From positions 1 to 37,416 of the forward strand of contig CAKQOE010000024.1 of NCBI GenBank assembly GCA_934255545.1: a stretch of DNA of 37,416 nt. Direction: 5' to 3'. Below, one piece after another: positions 1 to 6,694 of this stretch; within the stretch, counting starts at the first letter, position 1; every line of letters starts with the position of its first letter. Made by a program: the position numbers and the translations under genes. This DNA is from an uncultured Clostridia bacterium (GTDB lineage: Bacteria; Bacillota; Clostridia; Peptostreptococcales; Anaerovoracaceae). The notes beneath the pieces were generated by a model that was given only the letters and a program-made list of their open reading frames with translations, did not search any database and was not told the DNA's origin.

Positions 1-60
1 GCGAAGTGAGCTGAAAGCGAACGTAGGAGTGCTGCGAAGCAGCACGTTGCCGGTTTAGTT

Positions 61-93
61 AAAAAGCAGAGTGTGAAAACGCTCTGCTTTTTT
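61..93. terminator. Intrinsic terminator, bidirectional
   Basis: The stem GCAGAG/CTCTGC is flanked by five A on the left and six T on the right, so it can end transcription in either direction. It is followed at 95-113 by a second hairpin (GCGTTTGC-GAA-GCAAACGC) and preceded at 29-45 by a third (GTGCTGC-GAA-GCAGCAC). It probably ends a gene lying left of the window. Bases 1-60 hold no recognisable gene. Confidence 0.75.
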
Positions 94-148
94 AGCGTTT
101 GCGAAGCAAACGCGTACTAAACGGGACAGATGAAATAATTTAAAAAAA

Positions 149-175
149 TTAGCACTCTAATGTTTAGAGTGCTAA
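149..175. promoter_or_regulatory. CIRCE operator (HrcA binding site)
   Basis: A perfect inverted repeat TTAGCACTC - 9 bp - GAGTGCTAA, identical to the CIRCE consensus bound by the heat-shock repressor HrcA. It lies about 315 bp upstream of the hsp20 start, with nothing else coding between. HrcA is known to control groESL and dnaK operons in Firmicutes, so hsp20 is inferred to be in the HrcA regulon here. I could not place a convincing -35/-10 pair. A TATATA at 184-189 would put CIRCE over the -35 region. Confidence 0.93.
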
Positions 176-490
176 TCGCGAGGTATATATAAGGTGTAAG
201 CAAGGATGAGGCTTACGGGAGAGCTTAAAAGAATTAAAAGAAATATTCGAAAAGAGCTTAAAACAAAATTTTAAAAACATTGTTAATTTTATCCGGATCC
301 GTTAGGAACCGGAGTGAATATGACTTCCAGCCATTGCAGGGCCGAGGCCATTAAAGTGGATCTGCATCGGGTCAAAAGACCGGCAGACTTTAACTGAAAA
401 ACTGCACTGCAGCTAAAGCTGCGCAGTTTCTGTATTAGACTTGCGCGCCGTATCAGAGATACGGGCAAGGCTTAAGAGGAGGTTTTTTAT
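176..490 (+). other. Long structured 5' leader of hsp20
   Basis: About 315 bases without a convincing gene lie between CIRCE and hsp20. Visible hairpins are GTAAGC/GCTTAC at 196-217, TCTGC..GGTC-AAAA-GACC..GCAGA around 361-386, and the 82-bp double-hairpin module at 392-473. The ribosome binding site AGAGGAGG at 474-482 follows directly. A leader this long and this structured before a heat-shock gene could add RNA-level control, but no classical ROSE or fourU anti-Shine-Dalgarno pairing is visible. Confidence 0.5.
392..473 (+). repeat. 82-bp double-hairpin module, copy A
   Basis: Ungapped match (75 of 82 positions by eye) to 2066-2147 inside the MITE-like element. Hairpin 1 is AAACTGC - bulge ACT - GCAGC - TAAA - GCTGC - GCAGTTT (399-429). 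Hairpin 2 is CCGTATC/GATACGG (about 448-464). Between the copies C402 becomes T and its partner G426 becomes A, so the base pair is kept. This copy ends about 17 bases before the hsp20 start codon, right at its ribosome binding site. Confidence 0.8.
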
Positions 491-931
491 ATGTTATCTA
501 TGTTACCTAGAACTAATAATTTTGGCATGAGTTTATTTGACGATATGAACAGTATGTTTGATACTCCGTTCTTCAGAAGCGCACAGACTGCACCTGCTAT
601 GAAGACTGATATCAAAGAAAAAGACGGTCTGTACCTGATGACTATGGATCTGCCTGGTTTTGATAAGGACAATATCAAGATCGAGCTGAAAGACGGTTAT
701 CTGACAGTTACAGCAGAGCAGAATGAAGAAAAAGAGGAGAATGAAGAAGAAAAGGGCGGCTACATTGTCCGTGAGAGAAATTACGGCAGCTGCAGCAGAA
801 GCTTTTATGTAGGCGACCACGTTACTGAGAATGATGTAAAGGCTGCTTATAAAGATGGTGCTCTTCACCTGACATTCCCTAAGGAAGCTCCTAAGGAAGT
901 TCCTGAAACTAAGTATATCGCAATAGAATAA
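491..931 (+). CDS. hsp20: Hsp20/alpha-crystallin family small heat-shock protein
   Basis: 146-residue ATP-independent holdase chaperone that binds unfolding proteins in the cytoplasm. The alpha-crystallin domain spans roughly residues 35-140: the PGF segment after a DLPG turn (about 54-57), the signature DGALHLTFPK near residue 125, and the C-terminal I-x-I tail motif (IAI, three residues from the end) used for oligomer assembly. A lysine/glutamate-rich loop near residues 77-90 resembles other clostridial Hsp20 (Hsp18) proteins. The start is fixed by AGAGGAGG seven to eight bases upstream. It appears monocistronic, with a terminator at 1168-1196, and is probably HrcA-controlled through the upstream CIRCE. 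Confidence 0.95.
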   Translation: MLSMLPRTNNFGMSLFDDMNSMFDTPFFRSAQTAPAMKTDIKEKDGLYLMTMDLPGFDKDNIKIELKDGYLTVTAEQNEEKEENEEEKGGYIVRERNYGSCSRSFYVGDHVTENDVKAAYKDGALHLTFPKEAPKEVPETKYIAIE

Positions 932-1080
932 TAAAATAATATGCGAATAATATCAGCAGATGCCGCACAGTGACAGGTTTGGCTCAGTATACTGATCTGC
1001 CGCAGGATGCGGCGGCGCAAATATATATTTGAAAGATCTGAAGTTAGGCTTCGAGCATTCCAGTCTCGCTTTCAAAATCA

Positions 1081-1113
1081 GATCGTCACATATATACTGG
1101 ATATGTGACGATC
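1081..1113. other. Intergenic hairpin downstream of hsp20
   Basis: A 13-bp perfect stem (GATCGTCACATAT / ATATGTGACGATC) around a 7-base loop, without a T-run. It lies between hsp20 and its terminator. It may stabilise the hsp20 mRNA 3' end. Function unknown. Confidence 0.5.
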
Positions 1114-1167
1114 ATATATCAGCTTAAAATTTGAATTGAACATAAAATTCTTACCATACCCCAATGA

Positions 1168-1196
1168 GAGAGTCGTATTTTGCGGCTCTCTTTTTT
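1168..1196 (+). terminator. Intrinsic terminator of hsp20
   Basis: An 8-bp stem GAGAGTCG/CGGCTCTC with one G-T pair and loop TATTTTG, followed by six T on the plus strand. It abuts the stop codon of the convergent gntR-type gene. Confidence 0.85.
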
Positions 1197-1917
1197 AATG
1201 TCGAAGCTCAAGGGCGTACCTGAGTGAATGTTTCATATGCTGTTTCATGAGGCGGCTTGATTCTTCATATTTTCCGGCTGTAAAAGATTCATAGATCTTA
1301 ATGTGCTCTTCATGTATAGTTATAAGATGGTCGGTGTTTTTCTCATACTGGTAAGCAGCTATTGACATCTGCGAACGCATACGCTCAGCAGAGTGTATCA
1401 GGCGGCTGTTATTGCAGTAGTTATAAAATATAAGATGGAATTCATCAGAAAGTTTTATTAAATCACTTATAGCCGCTTCAGACATGGCATCCGGCTGTAA
1501 GTAAGTCTTTGCGATGTCAGATCCGCCGGCTGGGTCGGCGCTGCTGAGATTTTTTAGTGCTATTGATGCTTTATTTATATTTTCTGAAAGATCCTTCTTT
1601 AGTTTATCTATATTTGGGACAGATGCGGCAGCATATGATATTGCGAGAGCATCAAGGTCGCCCATAAATTCATATATTTCACGAAGATCGTCTTCTGAAA
1701 GTTCTATAACGTTTACGCCTATGTTTGAGTAATACGATACGAGCTGTTCTTCTGACAGACGTGTAAGTGCCTCACGCACAGGTGTGGAACTTACTTCAAA
1801 GCGCTCAGTAAGTGATTTGAGAGTAAGTTTAGTGCCGCTCGGTATACGCTGCGAGAGTATATCGCTGCGCAGTATCTGGTATATTTGTTCTGATAAAGTT
1901 TGTTTATTTAATCTCAT
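1195..1917 (-). CDS. GntR/FCD-family transcriptional regulator
   Basis: 240 residues. The N-terminal 70 residues form a GntR winged helix (SLTERFEVSSTPVREALTRL is the recognition region, about 35-55). The remainder is an FCD-type all-helical sensor domain with the expected acidic residue in YEFMGDLDALAI and histidines further on (EFHLIFYN, IHEEHIKIY) suited to metal-assisted carboxylate binding. FCD regulators usually respond to small organic acids and often control the divergent catabolic operon. Here that operon is the symporter-flavoprotein-ferredoxin set at 2599. The start is supported by AAGGAT upstream on the minus strand. A MITE-like element sits between this gene and the divergent operon. 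Confidence 0.9.
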   Translation of the reverse strand: MRLNKQTLSEQIYQILRSDILSQRIPSGTKLTLKSLTERFEVSSTPVREALTRLSEEQLVSYYSNIGVNVIELSEDDLREIYEFMGDLDALAISYAAASVPNIDKLKKDLSENINKASIALKNLSSADPAGGSDIAKTYLQPDAMSEAAISDLIKLSDEFHLIFYNYCNNSRLIHSAERMRSQMSIAAYQYEKNTDHLITIHEEHIKIYESFTAGKYEESSRLMKQHMKHSLRYALELRH

Positions 1918-1940
1918 TATATAAATATCCTTTTTAATAT

Positions 1941-2339
1941 GTATACTTTTTGTAAATTTTATTATGGTGAAATTGCCGATGCCGGTGGCTGATATACGGA
2001 TAAGCGGAGCTCGGAGCAGAATGGATATGCTTCCAGACTATTTTGAAGCAGCCGCAACGTCAAAAAACTGAAAAATTGCATTGCAGCTAAAGCTGCGCAA
2101 TTTCTGTATGAGACCTGCGCGCCGTATCATAGATACGGGCAGGGCTTCATATGTTTGAGCGGAACGCGCGGAAGCGCATAAAATGGTTGAATTTTCACCG
2201 AAAATTCATTCCCTGCCGCGAGTTATTTTTGACAAAAACTGCTTCAAAATAATCTGTTAGAAGCATCCCATTCTGCGACGCGGAGCGTTCCGTATATCAG
2301 TCGCCGACATCGGCGTCCCCGTATTTACAATAAAGTATA
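1941..2339 (+). mobile_element. MITE-like element, copy 1
   Basis: About 400 bp with long imperfect terminal inverted repeats. The left arm (GTATACTTTTTGTAA.., CTGATATACGGA, GCAGAATGG, ATTTTGAAGCAG, 1941-2051) recurs as the reverse complement in the right arm (2240-2339). The core at 2148-2240 (GTTTGAGCGGAACGCGCG .. AATTCA .. GCGAGTTATTTTT) is shared with 15560-15662 in opposite orientation. No transposase is encoded, so it would be non-autonomous. It carries the 82-bp double-hairpin module at 2066-2147, which copy 2 lacks. Confidence 0.75.
2066..2147 (+). repeat. 82-bp double-hairpin module, copy B
   Basis: Second copy of the module at 392-473. Hairpin 1 here is AAATTGC .. GCAATTT (2073-2103), the T2076-A2100 pair replacing the C-G pair of copy A. 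Hairpin 2 (CCGTATC/GATACGG) is kept. It is embedded in the MITE-like element between its left arm and its core. Confidence 0.8.
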
Positions 2340-2409
2340 TATTTCTGTAAGTACAGTGTCGGTGTATAAGATAAATTTTAGCAAAATACGCGGTGATTGG
2401 CTATATGTA

Positions 2410-2436
2410 ATATATTTTGCATTTTGCAAAATATAT
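2410..2436. promoter_or_regulatory. Candidate operator for the symporter operon
   Basis: A perfect 12-bp inverted repeat, ATATATTTTGCA - TTT - TGCAAAATATAT. It lies just upstream of an extended -10 (TGTGCTATACT, -10 at 2461-2466) whose -35 position (2438-2443) is poor. The location suits a binding site for the divergent GntR/FCD regulator. The link to that regulator is inference. Confidence 0.5.
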
Positions 2437-2437
2437 A

Positions 2438-2466
2438 TGGCAAAACGAATAATTATGTGCTATACT
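2438..2466 (+). promoter_or_regulatory. Candidate promoter of the symporter operon
   Basis: TATACT at 2461-2466 with an upstream TG and a weak -35 (TGGCAA, 17 bp spacing). The leader that follows (to 2598) contains small hairpins CCGGCA/TGCCGG and GCAGC/GCTGC. Confidence 0.35.
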
Positions 2467-2598
2467 TGCGTTATGCTTTAATGGTTTAAAGCCAACACGC
2501 ATTAAACCGGCATGGCTGCAGGCGTGCCGGACACAATAAGCAGCAATGCTGCGTAAAATGCGCGTGTGAGGATAAAGTATTTATTGAGAGGTTTTATT

Positions 2599-4017
2599 AT
2601 GACAGGTAATCAGATCATTATTACAGTATGTATCATTTACTTCATCGTAATGGTACTTATCGGCATCATAGCGGCTAAGCGCAACAAGAAAACATCAGAC
2701 TTCCTGGTTGCGGGAAGGGGACTTAACGTTCCGATGACAGCAGTCACTTTGGCAGCCGTACAGATCGGCGTAGGTATTGTTTTAAGCAGTGCTACGAACG
2801 GATACAACAGCGGCGTGTGGCCGGGAATATATTATGCGATAGGATGCGGCGGCGGACTTATAGTTGCAGGTCTTCTTGCAGTAAAAAAGCTGAGAGAGCA
2901 GGAGGGCTACGTACCACTTGACTACTTTGCTGAGAGATACGGCGACAGCAAGATCATAAGACTTTGGGCGTGGATAAGCAACGTACCGAGCCTTCTTGGT
3001 ATATTTATAGCGCAGCTGCTCGCTGCAGGCAGCATTCTTTCAGGATTTGGCATACCATTCAATACAGGTGTAGTGATAACGGCTGTTGTAATACTTATAT
3101 ACTGTACGATAGGTGGCATGTGGGGAGTAGTTCTCACAGATCTTGTACAGACAGCAATAATAGTAGTCGGCGTTCCTATACTTGCCGTTGCTACACTTAT
3201 ACAGTACGTTCATGCAGGCGGAAATATTGCAGATATATATACTACACCGTTCATCCCTCGCGGCATGGGCACAAAATTCGTATACCTCGTGCTTCCGTTC
3301 CTGCTTTCGATATCAGTATCATACGACGCGTATTCAAGGATACAGTCTGCAAAGGACGCAAAAACAGCACAGAAAGGATGTGTTATAGGAGGTATACTTG
3401 TTATCATAGTAGGTCTGCTCTGTTCTACCATAGGCGTTGCAGCAAAGCTGCTCTTCCCGGGAGTTACAGACGGAATATTTACTATAACAGCTACAGGCGT
3501 GCTTCCGCCGGTGCTAGCAGGCATAGTTATAGCTGCGATACTTGCGGCGGCCATGTCGAGCGCAAACTGCGTAATACTTTCACTCGGTGCGTCATTCTCA
3601 AGAGACTTCTACAATAAATTCCTGCACCCGGAGGTAGAAGATCTGAACCAGCTTCCTAAGTCTAAGCTCATATCTCAGGCGGCAGTGCTGCTCGGCTCGA
3701 TCGTAGGTATATTCTTCGCGTTCCACATGACAGACATACTGGACGCAATGATAATATTCAACTATCCGTACATGGGCAGCATGCTCATTCCTCTGCTCGG
3801 CGGCCTCGTGTGGAAGGGCGCGACAAGAAAAGGCGCCTTTGCGGCGGCAGTTGCCGGCGGTATCGTAGGCGTTATCTCGTTCCTCTTCGGTATCCCGGGA
3901 CCGCTGTATGGCATGGTAAATACAGACCTTTCACTGCTTATAGCTTACGTAGTTTCTGCCGCGGCGCTCGTGATATTCAGTCTTGCCGACAGAAGCAGAC
4001 AGGCTGTGCATGCTTAA
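2599..4017 (+). CDS. Sodium:solute symporter (SSS family)
   Basis: 472-residue integral membrane protein with about 13 hydrophobic helices, in the size range of PutP/PanF-type Na+-coupled symporters. The family region GGMWGVVLTDLVQ (about residues 175-188) and the first-helix motif FLVAGRGLN are visible. Its substrate cannot be read from sequence. The company of a flavoprotein reductase and an FCD regulator suggests an organic acid or similar anion. The start at 2599 is chosen over a GTG at 2566 because GAGAGG lies 8 bases before this ATG. It is first in an operon with the flavoprotein (4140) and ferredoxin (6091). Confidence 0.9.
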   Translation: MTGNQIIITVCIIYFIVMVLIGIIAAKRNKKTSDFLVAGRGLNVPMTAVTLAAVQIGVGIVLSSATNGYNSGVWPGIYYAIGCGGGLIVAGLLAVKKLREQEGYVPLDYFAERYGDSKIIRLWAWISNVPSLLGIFIAQLLAAGSILSGFGIPFNTGVVITAVVILIYCTIGGMWGVVLTDLVQTAIIVVGVPILAVATLIQYVHAGGNIADIYTTPFIPRGMGTKFVYLVLPFLLSISVSYDAYSRIQSAKDAKTAQKGCVIGGILVIIVGLLCSTIGVAAKLLFPGVTDGIFTITATGVLPPVLAGIVIAAILAAAMSSANCVILSLGASFSRDFYNKFLHPEVEDLNQLPKSKLISQAAVLLGSIVGIFFAFHMTDILDAMIIFNYPYMGSMLIPLLGGLVWKGATRKGAFAAAVAGGIVGVISFLFGIPGPLYGMVNTDLSLLIAYVVSAAALVIFSLADRSRQAVHA

Positions 4018-4040
4018 CTTGAGCGGCAACAGCAGTAAGC

Positions 4041-4108
4041 GCAGCCTGAGGCTGCATACACAACTGCAGCGCTCACGCGCTGTAGCAGTTCCGCGCTGAG
4101 GCGCGCGG
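4041..4108 (+). other. Three intercistronic hairpins
   Basis: In the 122-bp gap between symporter and flavoprotein are GCAGCC-TGA-GGCTGC (4041-4055), AACTGC-AGCGC-TCAC-GCGCT-GTA-GCAGTT (4062-4090) and CCGCGC-TGAG-GCGCGCGG (4091-4108). The middle one resembles hairpin 1 of the 82-bp module in layout (AACTGC/GCAGTT outer stem). None has a T-run, so mRNA processing or stability is more likely than termination. Confidence 0.5.
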
Positions 4109-4139
4109 CATTAAAACCAAAAAAAGGACATAAAGTTAC

Positions 4140-6101
4140 ATGATAAAAGAAAGAAAATGGCCATATAAAAATGAAATGAACGAGGAGGAGCGCGTTTCCT
4201 CCGATGTCCTCGTACTCGGCGGCGGCATGGCAGGATGCTATGCCGCCATTGCTGCTGCGAGGAAAGGACAGAGCGTAGTCCTGGTGGAAAAAGGCGCTAC
4301 GATAAGGAGCGGAGCTGCGGGAAGCGGTTTCGACCACTGGGAGTCAGCCTGCACTAACCCTTGCTCGCAGGTGACTGCCGAGGAGATCGCAAAGGCATAT
4401 ATCGATGAGCAGGACGGATACAGCAACGGTATAGCGCACTATATCGAGTGCGAAGAAGGCTGGCACCGCCTTAAAGACATGGAATCGTTCGGAGGCAAGA
4501 TACGCGATACGGAGGGCGAGTTTGCGGGCGCTGATTTCCGTGACGAGCGCACAGGACTTATGTTTGCGTATGATTACAAAAATAAATTTACGCTCAGAGT
4601 GTGGGGAAGCACGTTTAAACCGGCCCTTTACAAGGAGCTTAAGCGCCTTGGAGTAAAAGTGTACGACAGAGTTGAAGCTACTGCGCTGCTCACAGAGGAA
4701 AAGGACGGACATAAACGCGGTGTCGGCGCACTCGGCATGAATGTAAGAACAGGAAAATTCATGATATTTTCAGCGAAAAGTACTGTTCTTGCGATGTCGC
4801 GTCCGGCGCGAGTATGGCTTTTCAACGCTGACCAGGTGGGTCTGTGTGAGTTCAGGCCGCCGCAGAGCATAGGAAGCGGCCATGCTATGGGATACAGAGC
4901 AGGCATGGAATTCACAATGATGGAAAAGTCTGTAAGAGGTGAATTTTCAGCGGCCGGCAGGAGCTTTCCGCCGTACAGTACGGGAAACAACCACAACACA
5001 TGGTACGCTGCGACTATGGTAGACGCCAGAGGCGTTGAGATACCGTACGTTGACAGAGACGGAAAAGAGCTTAAAACAGTAAAAGAAAGATATTATCCGG
5101 CTGAAGGACAGAAATTCTTCCTGAAAGGCGGAGTCATAGACAATCCGAAATACGAGTATCGCGGACCTGAAACTCTTGAATTTGACGAACTTATAAAGCG
5201 CGGATACCAGCTGCCGTTTTACGCTGATCTGAGCAGGATGCCTGATGAAGAGCGCCGCGTTATATGGGGCATGATGGTCGGCGAGGAAGGAAAGACAAAG
5301 ATCCCTGTACTCAAAAATTTCAATGATCGAGGCTTCGATCCGGCTAAGCATATGCTGCAGTCATACGGAACGGGATGGCAGTCTGCTGCTTTCCTGGCGC
5401 AGGAGCGCCAGCTTTTCGGTGCGCCGGGAGGCATATTCCATGACTGGGATCTCAAGACAAATATCGATGGCATATATGCTTCGGGCGATCAGCTTTACGC
5501 GTCTGACTGTGCGGGTTTTGCAGCTGCTACAGGCTACTACGCGGGCAGGAAGGCTGCCGAGGCGGCAGCAGGTATGGGATCATTCGTTGCTCCGTCTGAG
5601 GCGGATATAGAGGCTGAAAAGAAAAGGCTGTACGCGCCGCTGTATAATATGAATAGCGATGAAGGTATGGACTGGCGCGAGCTTAATATGGCTGTATCGA
5701 AGGCGATGCAGAACTACTGCGGCGGCGTAAAGAATGAAATGCTTTTGAAGCAGGGACTTGAGCTGCTGGAGGAATACGAGCGGGAGTATGTACCAAAGCT
5801 TGCATGCCGTAACCCGCACGAGCTTATGAGAGCTCACGAGGTGCTCGATATACTTGAAGTTTCAAAGATGATAATAAACGCGTGCATGCTGAGAAGATCG
5901 AGCTCGCAGCCGCTTTGTTTCGAGAGGAATGATTATCCTGATATGGATCCGGCAGAGGACAGCTGCTTTATCACTATATATCAGGAAAACGGTGAGATAA
6001 AGAGCCGCCGTGTACCTAAGGATTATTACGGTGACGTAAAGATCGAGTATGAAAAGCGCAATGCGGAGTATATGAAGGAGGCTGCGAAATATGATGAATA
6101 A
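4140..6101 (+). CDS. FAD-dependent oxidoreductase, AprA/fumarate reductase flavoprotein type
   Basis: 653 residues, no signal peptide or heme motif, so cytoplasmic. The N-terminal dinucleotide fold GGGMAG (27-32) with the glutamate of LVEKG (about 48) binds FAD. IYASGDQLYASDCAGFAAATG (about 445-465) is the C-terminal FAD-contacting segment of the fumarate reductase/succinate dehydrogenase flavoprotein fold. Length and the partnership with a small 2[4Fe-4S] protein resemble the AprA/AprB arrangement. However, no sulfate activation genes are near, so adenylylsulfate reduction is not supported and the substrate is unknown. Its 3' end overlaps the ferredoxin gene by 11 bp, implying translational coupling. 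The start is supported by AAAGGAC; Met13 is an alternative. Confidence 0.85.
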   Translation: MIKERKWPYKNEMNEEERVSSDVLVLGGGMAGCYAAIAAARKGQSVVLVEKGATIRSGAAGSGFDHWESACTNPCSQVTAEEIAKAYIDEQDGYSNGIAHYIECEEGWHRLKDMESFGGKIRDTEGEFAGADFRDERTGLMFAYDYKNKFTLRVWGSTFKPALYKELKRLGVKVYDRVEATALLTEEKDGHKRGVGALGMNVRTGKFMIFSAKSTVLAMSRPARVWLFNADQVGLCEFRPPQSIGSGHAMGYRAGMEFTMMEKSVRGEFSAAGRSFPPYSTGNNHNTWYAATMVDARGVEIPYVDRDGKELKTVKERYYPAEGQKFFLKGGVIDNPKYEYRGPETLEFDELIKRGYQLPFYADLSRMPDEERRVIWGMMVGEEGKTKIPVLKNFNDRGFDPAKHMLQSYGTGWQSAAFLAQERQLFGAPGGIFHDWDLKTNIDGIYASGDQLYASDCAGFAAATGYYAGRKAAEAAAGMGSFVAPSEADIEAEKKRLYAPLYNMNSDEGMDWRELNMAVSKAMQNYCGGVKNEMLLKQGLELLEEYEREYVPKLACRNPHELMRAHEVLDILEVSKMIINACMLRRSSSQPLCFERNDYPDMDPAEDSCFITIYQENGEIKSRRVPKDYYGDVKIEYEKRNAEYMKEAAKYDE

Positions 6102-6366
6102 AGTAGGATTCACTGCAGTCCCGGTGACGTGCAGCGCAAGACCTATAACTTTTGACAGCGAGCTGTGCACAGGCTGCAACAGATGCGCCGACGTCTGTCA
6201 GGTCGATGTAATGCTGCCGTCTGAAGAGGCAGGAAAGCATCCAGATGTGATGTATCCGGGTGAATGCTACTACTGCGGCAGCTGCGTGATGGCCTGCTCT
6301 GCAGGCGCGATATCGCTGCATCATCCCCTTATGAACCAGACGCGGTTTGTGGAGACTGTAAAGTAA
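6091..6366 (+). CDS. 2[4Fe-4S] ferredoxin subunit
   Basis: 91 residues with two complete cluster motifs: Cys26-x2-Cys29-x2-Cys32-x3-Cys36 and Cys59-x2-Cys62-x2-Cys65-x3-Cys69. The spacing between motifs is longer than in bacterial 8-Fe ferredoxins, as in AprB-type electron-transfer subunits, but the C-terminal tail of AprB is missing (AprB is normally about 150 residues). GGAGG sits nine bases before the ATG, inside the end of the flavoprotein gene. It very probably passes electrons to or from that flavoprotein. The true electron donor or acceptor is not visible. Confidence 0.9.
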   Translation: MMNKVGFTAVPVTCSARPITFDSELCTGCNRCADVCQVDVMLPSEEAGKHPDVMYPGECYYCGSCVMACSAGAISLHHPLMNQTRFVETVK

Positions 6367-6390
6367 TAGAATTCGAATAAATTGTTTAAT

Positions 6391-6441
6391 GCTGCTGCAT
6401 ATTTTCTGTAACTATATACAGAAGTCTGCAGCAGTTTTTTT
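6391..6441 (+). terminator. Intrinsic terminator of the symporter-flavoprotein-ferredoxin operon
   Basis: Outer stem CTGCTGCA/TGCAGCAG and inner stem TTCTGTA/TACAGAA, followed by seven T. Confidence 0.85.
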
Positions 6442-6500
6442 GCGCCCTGCGGGGCGTATGTGCTCGCGCGCGGGCGCGCGCTTTATGGGCTGCGCAGAAG

Positions 6501-6575
6501 TTTTAACGCAGATTTTACATTGAGCCATATTTGGATTTAACATTTAACATTTATTATTCTAACAGTAAATATAAT
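6501..6575 (+). promoter_or_regulatory. Candidate Pho box and promoter of the pst operon
   Basis: TTAACA-like repeats appear as TTTTAACG (6501), TTTTACA (6513), TTTAACA (6536), TTTAACA (6543) and TTCTAACA (6557), upstream of a perfect -10 TATAAT (6570-6575) that lacks a good -35. Gram-positive PhoP sites are known as TTAACA direct repeats about 11 bp apart, and these roughly follow that period. Control by the PhoP/PhoR pair at 11012-13071 is inferred. Confidence 0.5.
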
Positions 6576-6694
6576 ATATTGATTTACGGAGTTAATACTA
6601 ATGTCAGACAGCTTCGTGAGGATGCCGGAAAATGGTCCGGCACGGCGGAGCTTAAGTAAGACCGGAATGGTCGATAAGAAGGAGAATGATAAAA

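Noticed and set aside
206..274. 22-codon basic ORF after CIRCE
   Set aside because: AAGGTG lies upstream, but the ORF overlaps a hairpin and is composed of AT-rich Lys/Arg/Ile codons expected by chance. No conservation can be seen.
4140..6366. Adenylylsulfate reductase AprAB
   Set aside because: No sat, qmo or dsr genes nearby and the ferredoxin is too short for AprB. The similarity is taken as fold-level only.
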